Below are positions 1 to 8,859 of a stretch of DNA of 64,000 nucleotides, piece after piece. A program made the translations under genes and the position numbers. The stretch spans positions 1-64,000 of the forward strand of contig NZ_JARXHY010000011.1 in NCBI RefSeq assembly GCF_031127815.1, written 5' to 3'. The notes under the pieces were generated by a model that had not been told where the DNA came from, searched no databases, and saw nothing but the letters and a program-made list of their open reading frames with translations. Position 1 is the first letter of the stretch. Every line of letters begins with the position of its first letter. This DNA comes from Pelagicoccus sp. SDUM812003. GTDB lineage: Bacteria; Verrucomicrobiota; Verrucomicrobiia; Opitutales; Opitutaceae.

Positions 1-1505
1 GGGGCGACTTCGTCGAGATCGTTGATGGAGAGCGTTACGGCCTGTTCGGAGCTGTTTCCTGCTACGTCTGTGGCGACGACGGTGAAGCTGTAGGACGGCT
101 TGGTCTCGTGGTCGGGGTTTCCTGTGAGGGAGACGGCTCCGGTGTTGGCGTCGATGGAGAACGATTCATAGTCCGCTGCTTCTTTTAGAGCGAAACGAAT
201 TGTCCCCGCGTCCTCGGCGGTCGCAGTGTAGACGACTTCTCCCGTTCCCGAACTTTCGTCGATTGCTAGCGTTACTGAGTCTTCAGCAAATGTGGGGGCG
301 TAGGTATCCACGAATTCGGATACATCATCGCTGGGCAATTCGCCGGTATTTGTTTCGACGGTCTTCGCTCCTTTGACGATGACCGATTGAGAGTGTTCCG
401 ACAAGGCGGCTTTGCCGTCTCCCTCCACCGTCAATCCTTCTAGCACCTGTTCAATGGTTTTCTGGCTGTCGCCCCCATTTATTTCGTCTGCTCCGGAAAA
501 GGATGCGAGAATTGCTCCGTACTTTTCTTCGGAGCTCATCCCGTCCGTCCCGTCGAATTCCCCGCCGTTGGTAGGCTCAACTTTGAGGTTGTGGAGGTCC
601 TCTAAGCCGAAAAGTTCTGCGATAGCCTTGTTGTTGGCCGAGACAGTCTCTGCGGTGAGCGGCTTTGCTTGAATGTTGCGAAGTCCGATTTCGCTGGCCA
701 GGGTAGTGACCACGTTAATGTTCATTGTCACCGTCGTGTTTGGCTCGGTGATAATTTCCATTGCGCTGAGTCGAGCGTTCAGGTCCTTGTTGGCGCCGGA
801 GGATTCGTCGAGATAGTCGGCACCGTCGTCGGCGTCCACTACCATTGCAATCACCACCCCGGTATAGTCGCCCACGTCCAAGGAGAAGGAGCCATCCGCG
901 TTCACCTTTGCCGTGCCAAGCAGCGTTTCGCCATCGGCTTGATACACTTCTACGCTCAGGCCGTTCGAGTCGATGACTGGGCCGGCAACGATGGAGCCCT
1001 CTACGGTGTTTTTCACGATCGGCTCATCGGGTTCTTCGGTTTCCGGAAGAGCGGCCGTGCCGTCTCCGCCTCCGCCCGAGAGCGCCGCGATGCCGCCAGC
1101 TGCGAGAGCTCCTCCCCATATAAAGGGAGAGACCGTCTCTCCGCTATCTGCCGGTTCCCAGATGACCGATTCCTCGCCATTTTCCGTCAGGGCCGGGGAA
1201 TCAGCGTCAAGAGCGCGTCCTGCAACGGCGCCGTCCGCCAGCGTGGCCTCGGGAATGAAGCCGACGTCAGGAGTAGAGTAAAAGTCTTCTATCACCAGCA
1301 CGACTTCGTCGGCGCGTTCGACGATCATATCGTCGCCAGCGCGCTTGACGGTCAGGTCTCCTGGGGACTTTCCGCTGGCGCGAAAAACGATTGCGTAGTC
1401 GATGGATGCTTCAGCGGGGAAGCGTTCTGCCTTGGTAAGTGGGCGGGTTTCGGTAGAGCCGTCTTGAAATCGGACGACGAGAGTCAGGGTAGCGTTGGAA
1501 AGCAT
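1..1505 (-). CDS. N-terminal part of a large cadherin-repeat surface adhesin (runs off the window)
   Basis: An open frame of 501 codons starts at an ATG at 1505 and runs off the left edge. An in-frame TAG lies about 57 bases upstream with no other ATG between. Residues 1-70 resemble the prefix domain of Bap/LapF-type biofilm adhesins: short strands ending in VVLVIEDFY. Next comes an acidic linker and a hydrophobic glycine stretch (PFIWGGALAAGGIAALSGGGG) typical of these proteins just after the prefix. A carboxypeptidase-like beta domain follows (about 165-225), then a helical region. The last 95 residues form a cadherin-like repeat with DANTGAVSL and DHET motifs. Expected role: secreted by a type I system and tethered to or released from the outer membrane for adhesion. 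No transporter is in view. The cadherin repeat is clear; the prefix assignment is by resemblance. Confidence 0.8.
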   Translation of the reverse strand, partial: MLSNATLTLVVRFQDGSTETRPLTKAERFPAEASIDYAIVFRASGKSPGDLTVKRAGDDMIVERADEVVLVIEDFYSTPDVGFIPEATLADGAVAGRALDADSPALTENGEESVIWEPADSGETVSPFIWGGALAAGGIAALSGGGGDGTAALPETEEPDEPIVKNTVEGSIVAGPVIDSNGLSVEVYQADGETLLGTAKVNADGSFSLDVGDYTGVVIAMVVDADDGADYLDESSGANKDLNARLSAMEIITEPNTTVTMNINVVTTLASEIGLRNIQAKPLTAETVSANNKAIAELFGLEDLHNLKVEPTNGGEFDGTDGMSSEEKYGAILASFSGADEINGGDSQKTIEQVLEGLTVEGDGKAALSEHSQSVIVKGAKTVETNTGELPSDDVSEFVDTYAPTFAEDSVTLAIDESSGTGEVVYTATAEDAGTIRFALKEAADYESFSIDANTGAVSLTGNPDHETKPSYSFTVVATDVAGNSSEQAVTLSINDLDEVA

Positions 1506-1634
1506 GGCGTAGAGTTTTCTGTTACATTGTCGGAGCGTTTCGACTTCGGCCGTCGAAGGCTAAAGAGATTAATCGCAGGCACGGTCTCTTGTAACGTCGG
1601 AATAGACCTTCGAACGACTGTTCTTCAATGGCGT

Positions 1635-1655
1635 ATCTGTATTTGAGATACAGAT
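1635..1655. repeat. Perfect 8-bp inverted repeat upstream of the adhesin gene
   Basis: ATCTGTAT and ATACAGAT flank a 5-base spacer (TTGAG). The element lies 130 bases upstream of the adhesin start, within 1506-1917, a stretch where I see no gene. It could be an operator or a small hairpin. There is no U-run on either side, so a terminator is unlikely. Confidence 0.4.
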
Positions 1656-1917
1656 TTACCTGCAGTTTACTTCAATTGTAAAAAACCCAATTTTCGTCCT
1701 TCCAGCGCAGAATTCAGAACGCAAAATTGCAACCTGTCTTTGTAAGGAAAAACTGAGGACCGCTGCATTTTGCACACTCGCTTAGTCGTTCGACCAAGGT
1801 GGATGATCGAGGGAGGTCGGTTGACCTCCCGAACTAGGATTTGAGGAGGGCCTAGAGCCTCTGGTCCAAATGCGTTCCCTTTACCTGCTGTCTGGGTCGG
1901 CGGAACTCGATCAGACC

Positions 1918-2319
1918 TCACTTAGCACGGGAGGTAGCGGTCATGGAACAGTTGAGGTAGCGATTTCGAAGAAAGGGATTGAGTTGTACACATTGCGATG
2001 ACGCAGGCCTGATTTTGGTCAGGGAATATGTATTTGTATAACTAATACGAACGAGGCCGGTTTTAGAGGGGGAGCCGAAGGAGTCGACGCTGTCTGCTTC
2101 GCAGAGATCATGAGTGAAGGTGGCTATGCCGCAACGTCGTGGCTCGATCCCACCTACGAAGGCGACGCGTCTAAGTTTGTTGGATACAAATGCGGTTTCA
2201 TAGAGAGCGCTTGGGTGGCTAGTGGGCAGCAGTTCTTTCGCTCGACCGTTGGGCGCAAAAGGGACGCCTCGTCTTCTAGAGGTCTCGGGTCGGATTGTTG
2301 TTTGTCTTTGATCTGGCAT
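1918..2319 (-). pseudogene. Truncated glycosyltransferase family 4 remnant
   Basis: The 133-codon frame contains RRVAFVGGIEPRRCGIATF followed by THDLCEA. This is the N-terminal signature of a group of family 4 glycosyltransferases, which normally run to several hundred residues. Homology stops right after this motif and the other two frames soon hit stops, so nucleotide-binding and catalytic domains are gone. The frame begins inside the 3' end of the PTS enzyme I gene (44-base overlap), so it may once have followed that gene in an operon. What replaced the lost part is AT-richer and not recognisable. A short expressed peptide cannot be excluded. Confidence 0.55.
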
Positions 2320-3949
2320 AGTGAAGCTTGCGAATGCGGTCTTTGATCTCGGGGATCATTGGCGGGGCGACGCTCAAGGACCGCAGACCGCAGCGAAGGA
2401 TTTCTTCGGTGTGTCGGCTTCTGCCCGCCAGCTCGCCGCAGATAGAAAGGGGAAGGTCTGGCGCGTCCGCTCGGGCGATTTCCATCAAGCGTAAAATAGC
2501 TCCGTGGGAGTCCTGAAAATAAGGTTCGACGGCGGCGTTTTCCCGGTCGGCAGCGAAGGCGTATTGGGTGAGGTCGTTGCTGCCGAAGCTGGCGAAATCG
2601 CAGAAGGAGGCGAACTCCTTGAGGGAGAGAGCGGCTGCTGGGGTTTCGATCATGATGCCTAGTGGGGGGATCTGGGCGATGGCGAGCTGCTTGGAGGCGA
2701 CTGTTAATCGTTCGCGGGTGGCTGTTATGTCCTGAGTCAGGGTTGCCATCGGGATGAGGATGCGGGCATCCCTTTCGGTCGAGAACCGGAGGATGGCTCG
2801 GAGCTGCGTATCCAAAAGTTGTGGGAACTCGAGAAGAAGACGAATGCCGCGTCTGCCAAGAGCGGGATTGGACTCGGCGAGAAAGCCCGTGTAGGAAAGC
2901 GGCTTATCGGCGCCGATATCGAGCAGGCGAATGGTGACGGGTTTGCCTTCGAAGGGCGCTAAGGTGTGTTGCATCTCCTCTAGGAGCTCATCTTCGCTGG
3001 GAGGATCGCTGCGACCCAAGTAGGCGAGCTCGGTGCGGTAGAGTCCGACTCCGTCGGCTCCATTGTCTACGGCTCGGTCAGCGTCGGCTCGTGATGAGAT
3101 ATTTGCGAGGACTTGGATGGAGGTGCCATCGATGGTGAAGGCGGGCTCATGGGACTTCCTGGAGATTCTTGATACGGTGGCGTTTCTTCTGGAGATTTTC
3201 TTTTGAAAGGCGGCTATGCTTTTCTTGCTGGGGTGAAGGACTACCGTACCTAGCTCGGCGTCGACCAGAAGGGGGGCGTTATGTTGGATGCGTTGGAGAA
3301 TACCGTGTACTTGAGCAATACAGGGGAGGCCCATTTCGCGGGCAAAGAGGGCGGCGTGCGAGCTGGCGCCGCCGTATTCGAGCAGTACCGCGGCGGCGGA
3401 CTGTTTCGATAGGAATACGGTGTCGGAAGGTAGGAGCCGTTTTGCGACGAGTATGCCTCCGGACGGGAGGCTTCCGAGTCGGTTGACCTTGATGCCGCTG
3501 AGGGCGTTGGAGAGCCGGTTGGAGAGATCCTTCATATCGTCTCCCTTATGGCGGGAGATTTGCGATTCCATGAGAAGGAATCGTTTTTCCCAGCGTAGAA
3601 AGACGGAGCGAACGGCGCTGCTGGCGCTCACGAGGTTGTCGCGTATCTCAGTTTGAAGCTCTATCTTAAGGGAGGGGTCGTTGACCATCATCTTGTGGGC
3701 TTCGAATACGGAGGCGAGTCGGGCGTCCATCTCCTTTTCCACTTTGGTGGCGAGGGAAGCAAGGTCCTCGGAGATTACGCCCGTTGCTTTTTCGAGGAAG
3801 TCGATTTCCCTTTCGACATCCGAAGCGATGATGGGAGTGGGAAGGTCTAGCGATTGCAGAGGTTCGCGGTAGACGTAGGCGCGCCCTTCCGCGAGGCCAG
3901 TGGAGATCGGCTTGCCTTTGATGGTACGCTCTGATCTTTCGATTGTCAT
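2276..3949 (-). CDS. ptsI: Phosphoenolpyruvate-protein phosphotransferase (PTS enzyme I)
   Basis: 557 residues, slightly short of the usual 570-580. Enzyme I takes phosphate from phosphoenolpyruvate on a histidine and passes it to HPr in the cytosol. The N-terminal HPr-binding and phosphohistidine domain spans about 1-225, with the active site GGASSHAALFAREMGLP (His198). The C-terminal PEP-binding barrel has DGVGLYRTE, RLLDIGADKPL, NPALGRRGIR, GSNDLTQY and the catalytic cysteine in CGELAG. All key residues are present, so it should be active. No HPr gene or sugar-specific EII gene lies nearby; in such bacteria the system often has a regulatory role, but that is inference. A truncated glycosyltransferase overlaps its 3' end. 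Confidence 0.93.
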   Translation of the reverse strand: MTIERSERTIKGKPISTGLAEGRAYVYREPLQSLDLPTPIIASDVEREIDFLEKATGVISEDLASLATKVEKEMDARLASVFEAHKMMVNDPSLKIELQTEIRDNLVSASSAVRSVFLRWEKRFLLMESQISRHKGDDMKDLSNRLSNALSGIKVNRLGSLPSGGILVAKRLLPSDTVFLSKQSAAAVLLEYGGASSHAALFAREMGLPCIAQVHGILQRIQHNAPLLVDAELGTVVLHPSKKSIAAFQKKISRRNATVSRISRKSHEPAFTIDGTSIQVLANISSRADADRAVDNGADGVGLYRTELAYLGRSDPPSEDELLEEMQHTLAPFEGKPVTIRLLDIGADKPLSYTGFLAESNPALGRRGIRLLLEFPQLLDTQLRAILRFSTERDARILIPMATLTQDITATRERLTVASKQLAIAQIPPLGIMIETPAAALSLKEFASFCDFASFGSNDLTQYAFAADRENAAVEPYFQDSHGAILRLMEIARADAPDLPLSICGELAGRSRHTEEILRCGLRSLSVAPPMIPEIKDRIRKLHYARSKTNNNPTRDL

Positions 3950-4266
3950 AGAAAAAAGGATACACGTTTCTTCGGTGGTCTAGTCGGGCACGTTTCCCGC
4001 TCCTGGAATACCCGTTCGGGAGGCTTGTCATCAAGTCCTCGACGAGCAGGTTTTGGCGTCCGGTCCTGAAGGACTCTCCGAGACCTTCGTGAACGAGCAG
4101 GCCAAGATAGTGATGAAGACAATCGTGTTGAGGGCTCTGTCGAGGCCGCCAGGCGTTCCCCGCTTCATCGGTGCTTAAAAGGCGAGGAGTAGGAGAAAGG
4201 TGAAGTGTAGGGAGAGGTCTAAGCCAAGGATGCGACGGTTTTAGGAGGCCATCTCATAGGCGCTGC
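3950..4266. other. 317-base gap with no supported gene
   Basis: Between the start of the enzyme I gene and the 3' end of the first PRC-barrel gene. A plus-strand frame without stops (about 3982-4180) and a minus-strand frame reading into the enzyme I region can be translated, but neither has a convincing start or a recognisable domain. No terminator hairpin and no copy of the island promoter motif was seen. Confidence 0.5.
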
Positions 4267-4953
4267 TCAATAAGCTCCCGCTCTGATAGGAATGGTTTCC
4301 GGAATGTAGCTCGATTGCTGGGCCTCCACGACGTCAGCGCGAGAGAGTTTGGTGTGAAGCGTGTGTCTTTTTCTATCGATGCTCTCGATAAACTTTGCGG
4401 GAAGGCGGACTTGCGAGCGTCTAAACCACTGGCGTGTATCGATCAGGAAGTCGGTTGCCGCCCATCGATCGGTTTCGAATCTGATCGCTTCGAGTTTGCC
4501 GAAGCTGCCATTTGACGTTTCGAGCTGGAATCCGATCAGGGACTTCACGCTGTGAAGGTCGCTGTGGTGAAACGAACAAGCTGAGATGAGAGCAGGGCCA
4601 TGCGAGCGGTTCCCCATACCTGAGCTTTCCCAATGGCTAGGAAGAAAGTGGGATGTTGCGATGGTGAACGGAGAAGGTGGGACGCTCACATTACCATGAT
4701 TCGCCGTAGCGAAGCGAGCGATCTGATCGCGCGTGAGGTTAACCAACGGCCTGCCAGCGATGTCGAAAGGGCTAGGGCGGAAGCAATGTGTTGCGACGAG
4801 TGCCAGTCGGCCGTCGAACCAAGCATCCGTCTTGACAACGATGTAACAGATTTTCCAATACGAAGAATCTAGATAGTAATCCGTAATATAGCCAAAAGCC
4901 CCATCGGTAGCGATGGCAGGCCTGCCGAGTAAGGTAGTTGAATCGTGGATCAT
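4267..4953 (-). CDS. Tandem PRC-barrel domain protein (copy 1)
   Basis: 228 residues with two PRC-barrel-like halves, about 1-80 and 135-205. The first has LLGRPAIATDGAFGYITDYYLDSSYW then ICYIVVKT. The second has FQLETSNGSFGKLEAIRFET. PRC barrels are small beta domains found in RNA-processing and photosynthetic proteins and in many stress-associated proteins; the biochemical role here is unknown. It has no signal peptide. It lies 48 bases downstream of the DUF3309 gene on the same strand, so both are probably one transcription unit driven by the promoter at 5198-5239. A paralogue with the same two-domain layout is at 9624-10322. Confidence 0.82.
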   Translation of the reverse strand: MIHDSTTLLGRPAIATDGAFGYITDYYLDSSYWKICYIVVKTDAWFDGRLALVATHCFRPSPFDIAGRPLVNLTRDQIARFATANHGNVSVPPSPFTIATSHFLPSHWESSGMGNRSHGPALISACSFHHSDLHSVKSLIGFQLETSNGSFGKLEAIRFETDRWAATDFLIDTRQWFRRSQVRLPAKFIESIDRKRHTLHTKLSRADVVEAQQSSYIPETIPIRAGAY

Positions 4954-5001
4954 GGATTTTGTTCTCCGAAATGGTTGATGTGAATCGAGCGCTCTGGCGG
5001 C

Positions 5002-5148
5002 CTACTTAATGAGCAACAGCAGAACGAGGGTTAGGATGACGAGTAGGCTCCCACTTGGGTAGTACCCCCAGTTTCGACTGTGCGACCACCGCGGTAGCGT
5101 GCCGATAATGAGCAGGATTAGGAAGGCGATGAATATGGCATGGATCAT
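5002..5148 (-). CDS. DUF3309 family small hydrophobic protein
   Basis: 48 residues: a hydrophobic N-terminal helix, a central RWSHSRNWGYYPSGSL, and a second hydrophobic helix. This matches the DUF3309 pattern of two membrane helices around a short PxWxxSRxWGYYPSG loop. Function is unknown; it is probably a small inner-membrane protein common in stress gene neighbourhoods. The start ATG at 5148 lies about 43 bases after the transcription start predicted from the promoter at 5198-5239. The PRC-barrel gene follows on the same strand. Confidence 0.8.
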   Translation of the reverse strand: MIHAIFIAFLILLIIGTLPRWSHSRNWGYYPSGSLLVILTLVLLLLIK

Positions 5149-5197
5149 GATCGTAGGAAACGAACTGCATTGTCTCGGGCAGCTGTTCCGAAGGGTG

Positions 5198-5239
5198 ATC
5201 TTATCTGAAATCTATCGCCTAGGCTACGGGGTCTAGATC
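5198..5239 (-). promoter_or_regulatory. Island promoter motif, site 1 (DUF3309-PRC operon)
   Basis: On the minus strand GATCTAGACCCCGT, then 22 bases, then TAAGAT. This is the most diverged copy of the upstream half (GGGT is lost), but the ACCCC core and the 22-base spacing to the hexamer agree with the other ten sites. It points to the DUF3309 gene. Confidence 0.55.
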
Positions 5240-5290
5240 TACCTAGCAACTATCGGGGGCAGAGTCTCTTCTCCGACGGTGTAGATTTGT

Positions 5291-5701
5291 CTACGTAGCG
5301 GCCCGAGGCTGGCCTGATTCGTCTCGCAGGCGATCTATTTCTGCTATCAGGGAGCAGACGAGATTAACGGCGGCTGAGTTGAGCCCGTATTCCATGCGGA
5401 GATGATTTATCCGCTGCAGCGCTGAGATCGAACTCGGATCGAAGCGCCATCCCTCCTCCTGAGGCTTGGATACGGTGGAGATCAGTCCGTAGCGATAGTA
5501 AACCGCTATTTGATAGCGTCGCACTTGGGTAATGCGAACGACCTCCTCGATCGAAAAGGATTCGTCCAGGGAGTAGAATTCTGGCAGGATAACTATGGAC
5601 CGGGAGTGCAGGGCAGTCTTTTTGGTCATTGCTTGGTCACAACTATTTATGATTCGCGCGATCTCGAGGGCTTCGTAGTCGTCCTGTGAATCGAATGGCA
5701 T
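5291..5701 (-). CDS. CbpM-like MerR-type chaperone modulator
   Basis: 136 residues from the ATG at 5701, chosen because AGAAGG sits six bases upstream; an earlier TTG and a later ATG (giving 112 residues) are alternatives. The core (about 45-125) reads as a single winged helix-turn-helix of the CbpM/MerR_2 type: FSIEEVVRITQVRRYQIAVYY, then GWRFDPSSISALQRINHLR, then a leucine-rich helix ending AEIDRLRD. CbpM binds the J-domain protein CbpA and tunes DnaK co-chaperone activity. No J-domain gene is next to it here, so it may instead act as a DNA-binding regulator. It has its own copy of the island promoter. Confidence 0.72.
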   Translation of the reverse strand: MPFDSQDDYEALEIARIINSCDQAMTKKTALHSRSIVILPEFYSLDESFSIEEVVRITQVRRYQIAVYYRYGLISTVSKPQEEGWRFDPSSISALQRINHLRMEYGLNSAAVNLVCSLIAEIDRLRDESGQPRAAT

Positions 5702-5732
5702 GGGAGGCCTTCTAGGTATGATCCTAGCAATC

Positions 5733-5774
5733 AACCTAGCGTAGTTTGAATGAGATAGCGATAGGGTATTGCCC
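5733..5774 (-). promoter_or_regulatory. Island promoter motif, site 2 (CbpM-like gene)
   Basis: Minus strand GGGCAATACCCTAT, 22 bases, then TAGGTT. The predicted transcript start is about 25 bases before the ATG at 5701. Back-to-back with site 3 on the other strand, 76 bases apart. Confidence 0.65.
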
Positions 5775-5849
5775 GCGCTATTGGCTGCGAAAGGGATTCA
5801 CACGCCTTCCATTCGTTAACTTCGACTTATGGTTGGCTGACTGTGGCGC

Positions 5850-5891
5850 GGGTAGCGCCCTATATCCAGAAAGCTTGTTACGGAGTAGTCT
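5850..5891 (+). promoter_or_regulatory. Island promoter motif, site 3 (small membrane protein)
   Basis: GGGTAGCGCCCTAT, 22 bases, then TAGTCT. The predicted start of transcription is about 27 bases before the ATG at 5925. A second AT-rich box (TATAAT at 5914-5919) lies too close to the ATG to serve as its -10. Confidence 0.6.
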
Positions 5892-5924
5892 ACTCGATTG
5901 AGATGTATCTAAAATATAATACTT

Positions 5925-6137
5925 ATGAAGCGATTCCTAATTGTAAGCAGGTTTGCGATCGGCTTGTCGCTGATGGCCTATGGACTCAGCAGAGCTAATT
6001 CACTCGACACTATTTTCACACGGTTCATATTCGAGATTCCGCGAGATGGCTCGCTTTTCGTTTTCTTTTTGGGAATCGCGTTGATTGCTCACGAAGGGTA
6101 CCGACTCCTTGCTCCCTCTAGGGCTCAGAGCGTTTGA
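5925..6137 (+). CDS. Small two-helix membrane protein (DUF3185-like)
   Basis: 70 residues with two predicted membrane helices (about 5-24 and 45-62) and a polar loop with SRANSLDTIFTRFIFEIPRDGSL. Length, helix spacing and loop composition resemble DUF3185-type membrane peptides, but this is resemblance only. Function is unknown. It has its own copy of the island promoter and sits between the CbpM-like gene and the omega-GroEL unit. Confidence 0.65.
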   Translation: MKRFLIVSRFAIGLSLMAYGLSRANSLDTIFTRFIFEIPRDGSLFVFFLGIALIAHEGYRLLAPSRAQSV

Positions 6138-6197
6138 AACGCCAGATTTCGTCGTGGTCTTGTCGATTTGAGAGTCGATGTGCGCCCCCGTAAAGCA

Positions 6198-6239
6198 GGG
6201 TTGTACCCCATGTTTTGTTTTGTGGGAAAGCGTTATGAT
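6198..6239 (+). promoter_or_regulatory. Island promoter motif, site 4 (omega-GroEL unit)
   Basis: GGGTTGTACCCCAT, 22 bases, then TATGAT, a near-ideal hexamer. Predicted transcript start about 59 bases before the omega-like ATG at 6305. GroEL at 6659 follows the omega-like gene and may share this promoter. Confidence 0.75.
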
Positions 6240-6304
6240 TCCGCGGTCTCCTATAGACAGCTTTCGAGGAGCGAAAATTGCTCATTTCGCGGGCGAAGAA
6301 ACAT

Positions 6305-6517
6305 ATGAAAGACGACTTGATCAAGGCGGCTCGGAAAATTGTGACCGATCCCTACATTCTTGTAAACGTGGTATCGCGCCGAGTGAAGCAATTGCGTCAC
6401 GGCAGCAAGCCGCTGGTAGAATCCTTGGAGAAACTGAATCTCGAGGACGTTGCTCTTCGTGAGATCATCGAAGGGAAGATCAGCTATGAGCTTAGCCCTG
6501 GTGAAAATACATACTGA
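6305..6517 (+). CDS. RNA polymerase omega subunit, paralogue 1
   Basis: 70 residues from the ATG at 6305; an upstream in-frame ATG at 6278 is less likely because the omega core would not start near the N-terminus. The core shows VVSRRVKQLRHGSKPLVES and DVALREIIEGKISYEL, which match the (S/A)RR..Q and D.ALREI.EGKI signatures of omega. Omega helps assemble RNA polymerase by latching onto the beta-prime subunit and can carry regulatory roles. A second, clearly related copy is at 14681. The usual housekeeping rpoZ may be elsewhere, so this could be an accessory, stress-expressed omega; that is inference. Confidence 0.8.
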   Translation: MKDDLIKAARKIVTDPYILVNVVSRRVKQLRHGSKPLVESLEKLNLEDVALREIIEGKISYELSPGENTY

Positions 6518-6610
6518 TGCATTCGAGAATCAGGAGGATCGCGTCTCCGCGGACCGTTTCTCGATAGCGGCATTCTGATAAAACTTTTTAGAGAACTCGA
6601 TAGGGGAGGA

Positions 6611-6635
6611 AGCGCTTGAATTTATCGAAAGCGCT
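6611..6635 (+). promoter_or_regulatory. Inverted repeat upstream of groEL
   Basis: AGCGCTT and AAGCGCT are separated by 11 bases, 23 bases before the GroEL ATG. It differs from the HrcA CIRCE element. It could be an operator, or a hairpin in the leader between the omega-like gene and groEL. Confidence 0.35.
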
Positions 6636-6658
6636 CAGTCCTGACGAGTATTGAAAAT

Positions 6659-8281
6659 ATGGCTACAAGACAACTTATGTTCGACGAGGCAGCTCGTCAC
6701 AAGATCCTTCGCGGCGTCGAGCTTTTGACGCGCTCAGTTAAGGCTACGTTAGGCCCGAAAGGGCGCAGCGTAGTGATCGATCGTTCGTACGGAACTCCGA
6801 TTGTAACGAAGGACGGAGTAACGGTGGCGAAGGAAATCACTTTGTCGGATCCTTACGAAAATATGGGGGCCCAGATGGTCAAAGAAGCTGCTTCACACAC
6901 CTCCGACCTGGCAGGCGATGGCACGACCACAGCGACAGTGCTAGCCGAATCGATCTACCGCGAAGGCATCAAGCACGTGGCGGCTGGAGCGAATCCCATC
7001 TTTCTCAAGCGTGGTATCGATCGCGCCGTGGAGGCGGTGGTTGGGGAGCTCGCTCGGATCTCGAAACCAGTGAGCGCGAGCGAAGAAATAAGGCAGGTCG
7101 CTACGGTTTCCGCGAACTGGGAAGTCGGGATTGGCGAAATCATCGCGAAGGCTTTGGGTCAAGTGGGCAAAGATGGCAGCGTGACAATCGAAGAGGGAAA
7201 GTCGGTCGAGACGACCCTAGATGTTGTCGAAGGGATGCAGTTCAAGCGCGGCTATCTGTCGTCGTATTTCGTGACGAATAGTGAAACGATGGATACGGAG
7301 TTGGAAGATGCCTATGTCTTGGTCTACGAGAAGACGCTGTCGCGTTTGCAGGAACTGCTGCCGTTGCTGAGAGCCGTTTCGGAGTCTGGAAAACCACTGC
7401 TGGTGATCGCGGAGGATGTTACTAGCGAAGCCCTTGCCACGCTGGTTGTAAACCGTCTGCGTGGCAGTTTGAAGTGCTGTGCGGTGAAGGCTCCCGGATT
7501 TGGCGACCGCCGCAAGGATTTCATGGAGGATATCGCCGTCTTGACTGGAGGACGTTTCATCTCCGAGGACCTTGGCTTGAAACTGGAGAGCCTCACGCTG
7601 GATGATCTCGGACGGGCGAAACGCGTGCGAGTCGACAAGGATTCTACCACTCTCTACTCGGGCCCAGAGCATTCGGAGGCTGTGGAGGCGCGGGTCAAGT
7701 TGATCCGCCGTCAGATAGAGGAATGCAGCTCGGACTACGATAGGGAGAAATTGCAGGAACGTTTGGCCAAGCTGGCCGGCGGGGTGGCGGTGATCCAGGT
7801 AGGAGCGGCGACAGAATTTGAAATGAAGGAGAAGAAGGCCCGCGTGGAGGACGCCTTGCATGCGACGAGGGCAGCGGTGGAAGAAGGTATCGTGCCCGGC
7901 GGCGGGACCGCGTTGCTACGCTGTCGTCCAGCAGTCGAAGGAATCGTTGTCAGAGGTGACGAGCAATTGGGAGTACAGATCGTACGGCGAGCTCTGTCGT
8001 CCCCTATCCTGGCTCTGTGCGAAAACGCAGGGGAAGAAGGCGCAGTGATTGCGGCGGAAGTCGCAAGAACTGTAGGGAATATTGGATACAATGTAGCGAC
8101 TGGAGTCTACGAGGATCTGCTGGCCAGCGGCGTGGTCGATCCGACTAAAGTCGTGCGAGTGGCGTTGCAGAATGCGGCGTCTATCGCAGGCTTGTTGCTA
8201 ACGACCGAGTGTATGATCGTCGATTTCGAGGAAACCAAGCGGGCGGCGAAACGGCGCGGGTCGGTCGGAGCATTGTGTTAG
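6659..8281 (+). CDS. groEL: Chaperonin GroEL, apparently an accessory copy
   Basis: 540 residues, normal length. GroEL forms double rings that fold proteins with ATP and the GroES lid. Seen: [23 protein letters not shown] (catalytic Asp), [11 protein letters not shown], the apical hydrophobic region, and [22 protein letters not shown]. No frameshift. Two points are odd. No groES lies next to it. The C-terminus ends in a basic [14 protein letters not shown] instead of the usual repeated Gly-Gly-Met tail. Both suggest a second, specialised GroEL. It follows the omega-like gene by 141 bases and is probably induced from the promoter at 6198-6239. Confidence 0.95.
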   Translation: MATRQLMFDEAARHKILRGVELLTRSVKATLGPKGRSVVIDRSYGTPIVTKDGVTVAKEITLSDPYENMGAQMVKEAASHTSDLAGDGTTTATVLAESIYREGIKHVAAGANPIFLKRGIDRAVEAVVGELARISKPVSASEEIRQVATVSANWEVGIGEIIAKALGQVGKDGSVTIEEGKSVETTLDVVEGMQFKRGYLSSYFVTNSETMDTELEDAYVLVYEKTLSRLQELLPLLRAVSESGKPLLVIAEDVTSEALATLVVNRLRGSLKCCAVKAPGFGDRRKDFMEDIAVLTGGRFISEDLGLKLESLTLDDLGRAKRVRVDKDSTTLYSGPEHSEAVEARVKLIRRQIEECSSDYDREKLQERLAKLAGGVAVIQVGAATEFEMKEKKARVEDALHATRAAVEEGIVPGGGTALLRCRPAVEGIVVRGDEQLGVQIVRRALSSPILALCENAGEEGAVIAAEVARTVGNIGYNVATGVYEDLLASGVVDPTKVVRVALQNAASIAGLLLTTECMIVDFEETKRAAKRRGSVGALC

Positions 8282-8859
8282 CTGGAAGGATAGCGCCGCG
8301 GCGCTGTTGATAAAGGTTTGGCTGAGCCCTGATTGCTCGATCCAGGCCAACCCCAGAGCAGCAATTGCTGCAGGGGCGATTGTTCGGCTCTTCTCTGTTT
8401 GAGGACGAGGTCAGTCTTAGGGGCTTTCCTCGTTGGGGCATGATACTGGGGAGTAACGAAGTGTATTCATTTAGCCATACGACCAGCCCTGGCACGCTAG
8501 GCGGTTGGTGTAAGTCCTCCTCGCAGCAGAATACCACAAGTCAGAAATGGTTGCGACGAGCCTCGGCAATCTGAAAACCTAATCTCGGAGCGGGTGCTCC
8601 TAGAGGTTCGAACTCGGGTGTACGGTCGATTAGCCTTCAGCAGCAACGCTGTTTTTTCGACTGTGAATCCGCCCATGGGGAAACCCGTTTAGGGAGAGGG
8701 AATCAGCGCGACAGAGCTAGGGTTCTTTGGCTGTCGGCGATTCATTCTCGAAACCTAAACGGGTCCTTGTTGGATCCCCAGACGGGAAGTGCTTGGATTG
8801 TTTTTTGAAGGAACTGGTTCTTTCTTTCCTGAGAGAGCGCTGTGGGTCTTGGACTTCGG
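8282..8859. other. 578-base gap with no supported gene; contains palindromes
   Basis: No frame here has a convincing start and domain. Visible structure: the perfect palindrome AGCGCCGCGGCGCT just after groEL; a GCAGCAATTGCTGC palindrome near 8360; and a 10-bp inverted repeat, CCCGTTTAGG (8684-8693) with CCTAAACGGG (8754-8763), arms 60 bases apart. None has the U-run of an intrinsic terminator. Confidence 0.45.

Noticed and set aside
2110-2346. 78-codon plus-strand frame opposite the glycosyltransferase remnant
   Set aside because: No domain; the antisense frame carries a real family signature.
6518-6658. CIRCE (HrcA) element before groEL
   Set aside because: The inverted repeat present is AGCGCTT-N11-AAGCGCT, not TTAGCACTC-N9-GAGTGCTAA.
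8461-8500. Possible sigma-54 promoter (TGGCACGCTAGGCGGTTG)
   Set aside because: The -12 part does not fit TTGC at the required spacing, and no gene with an activator follows.
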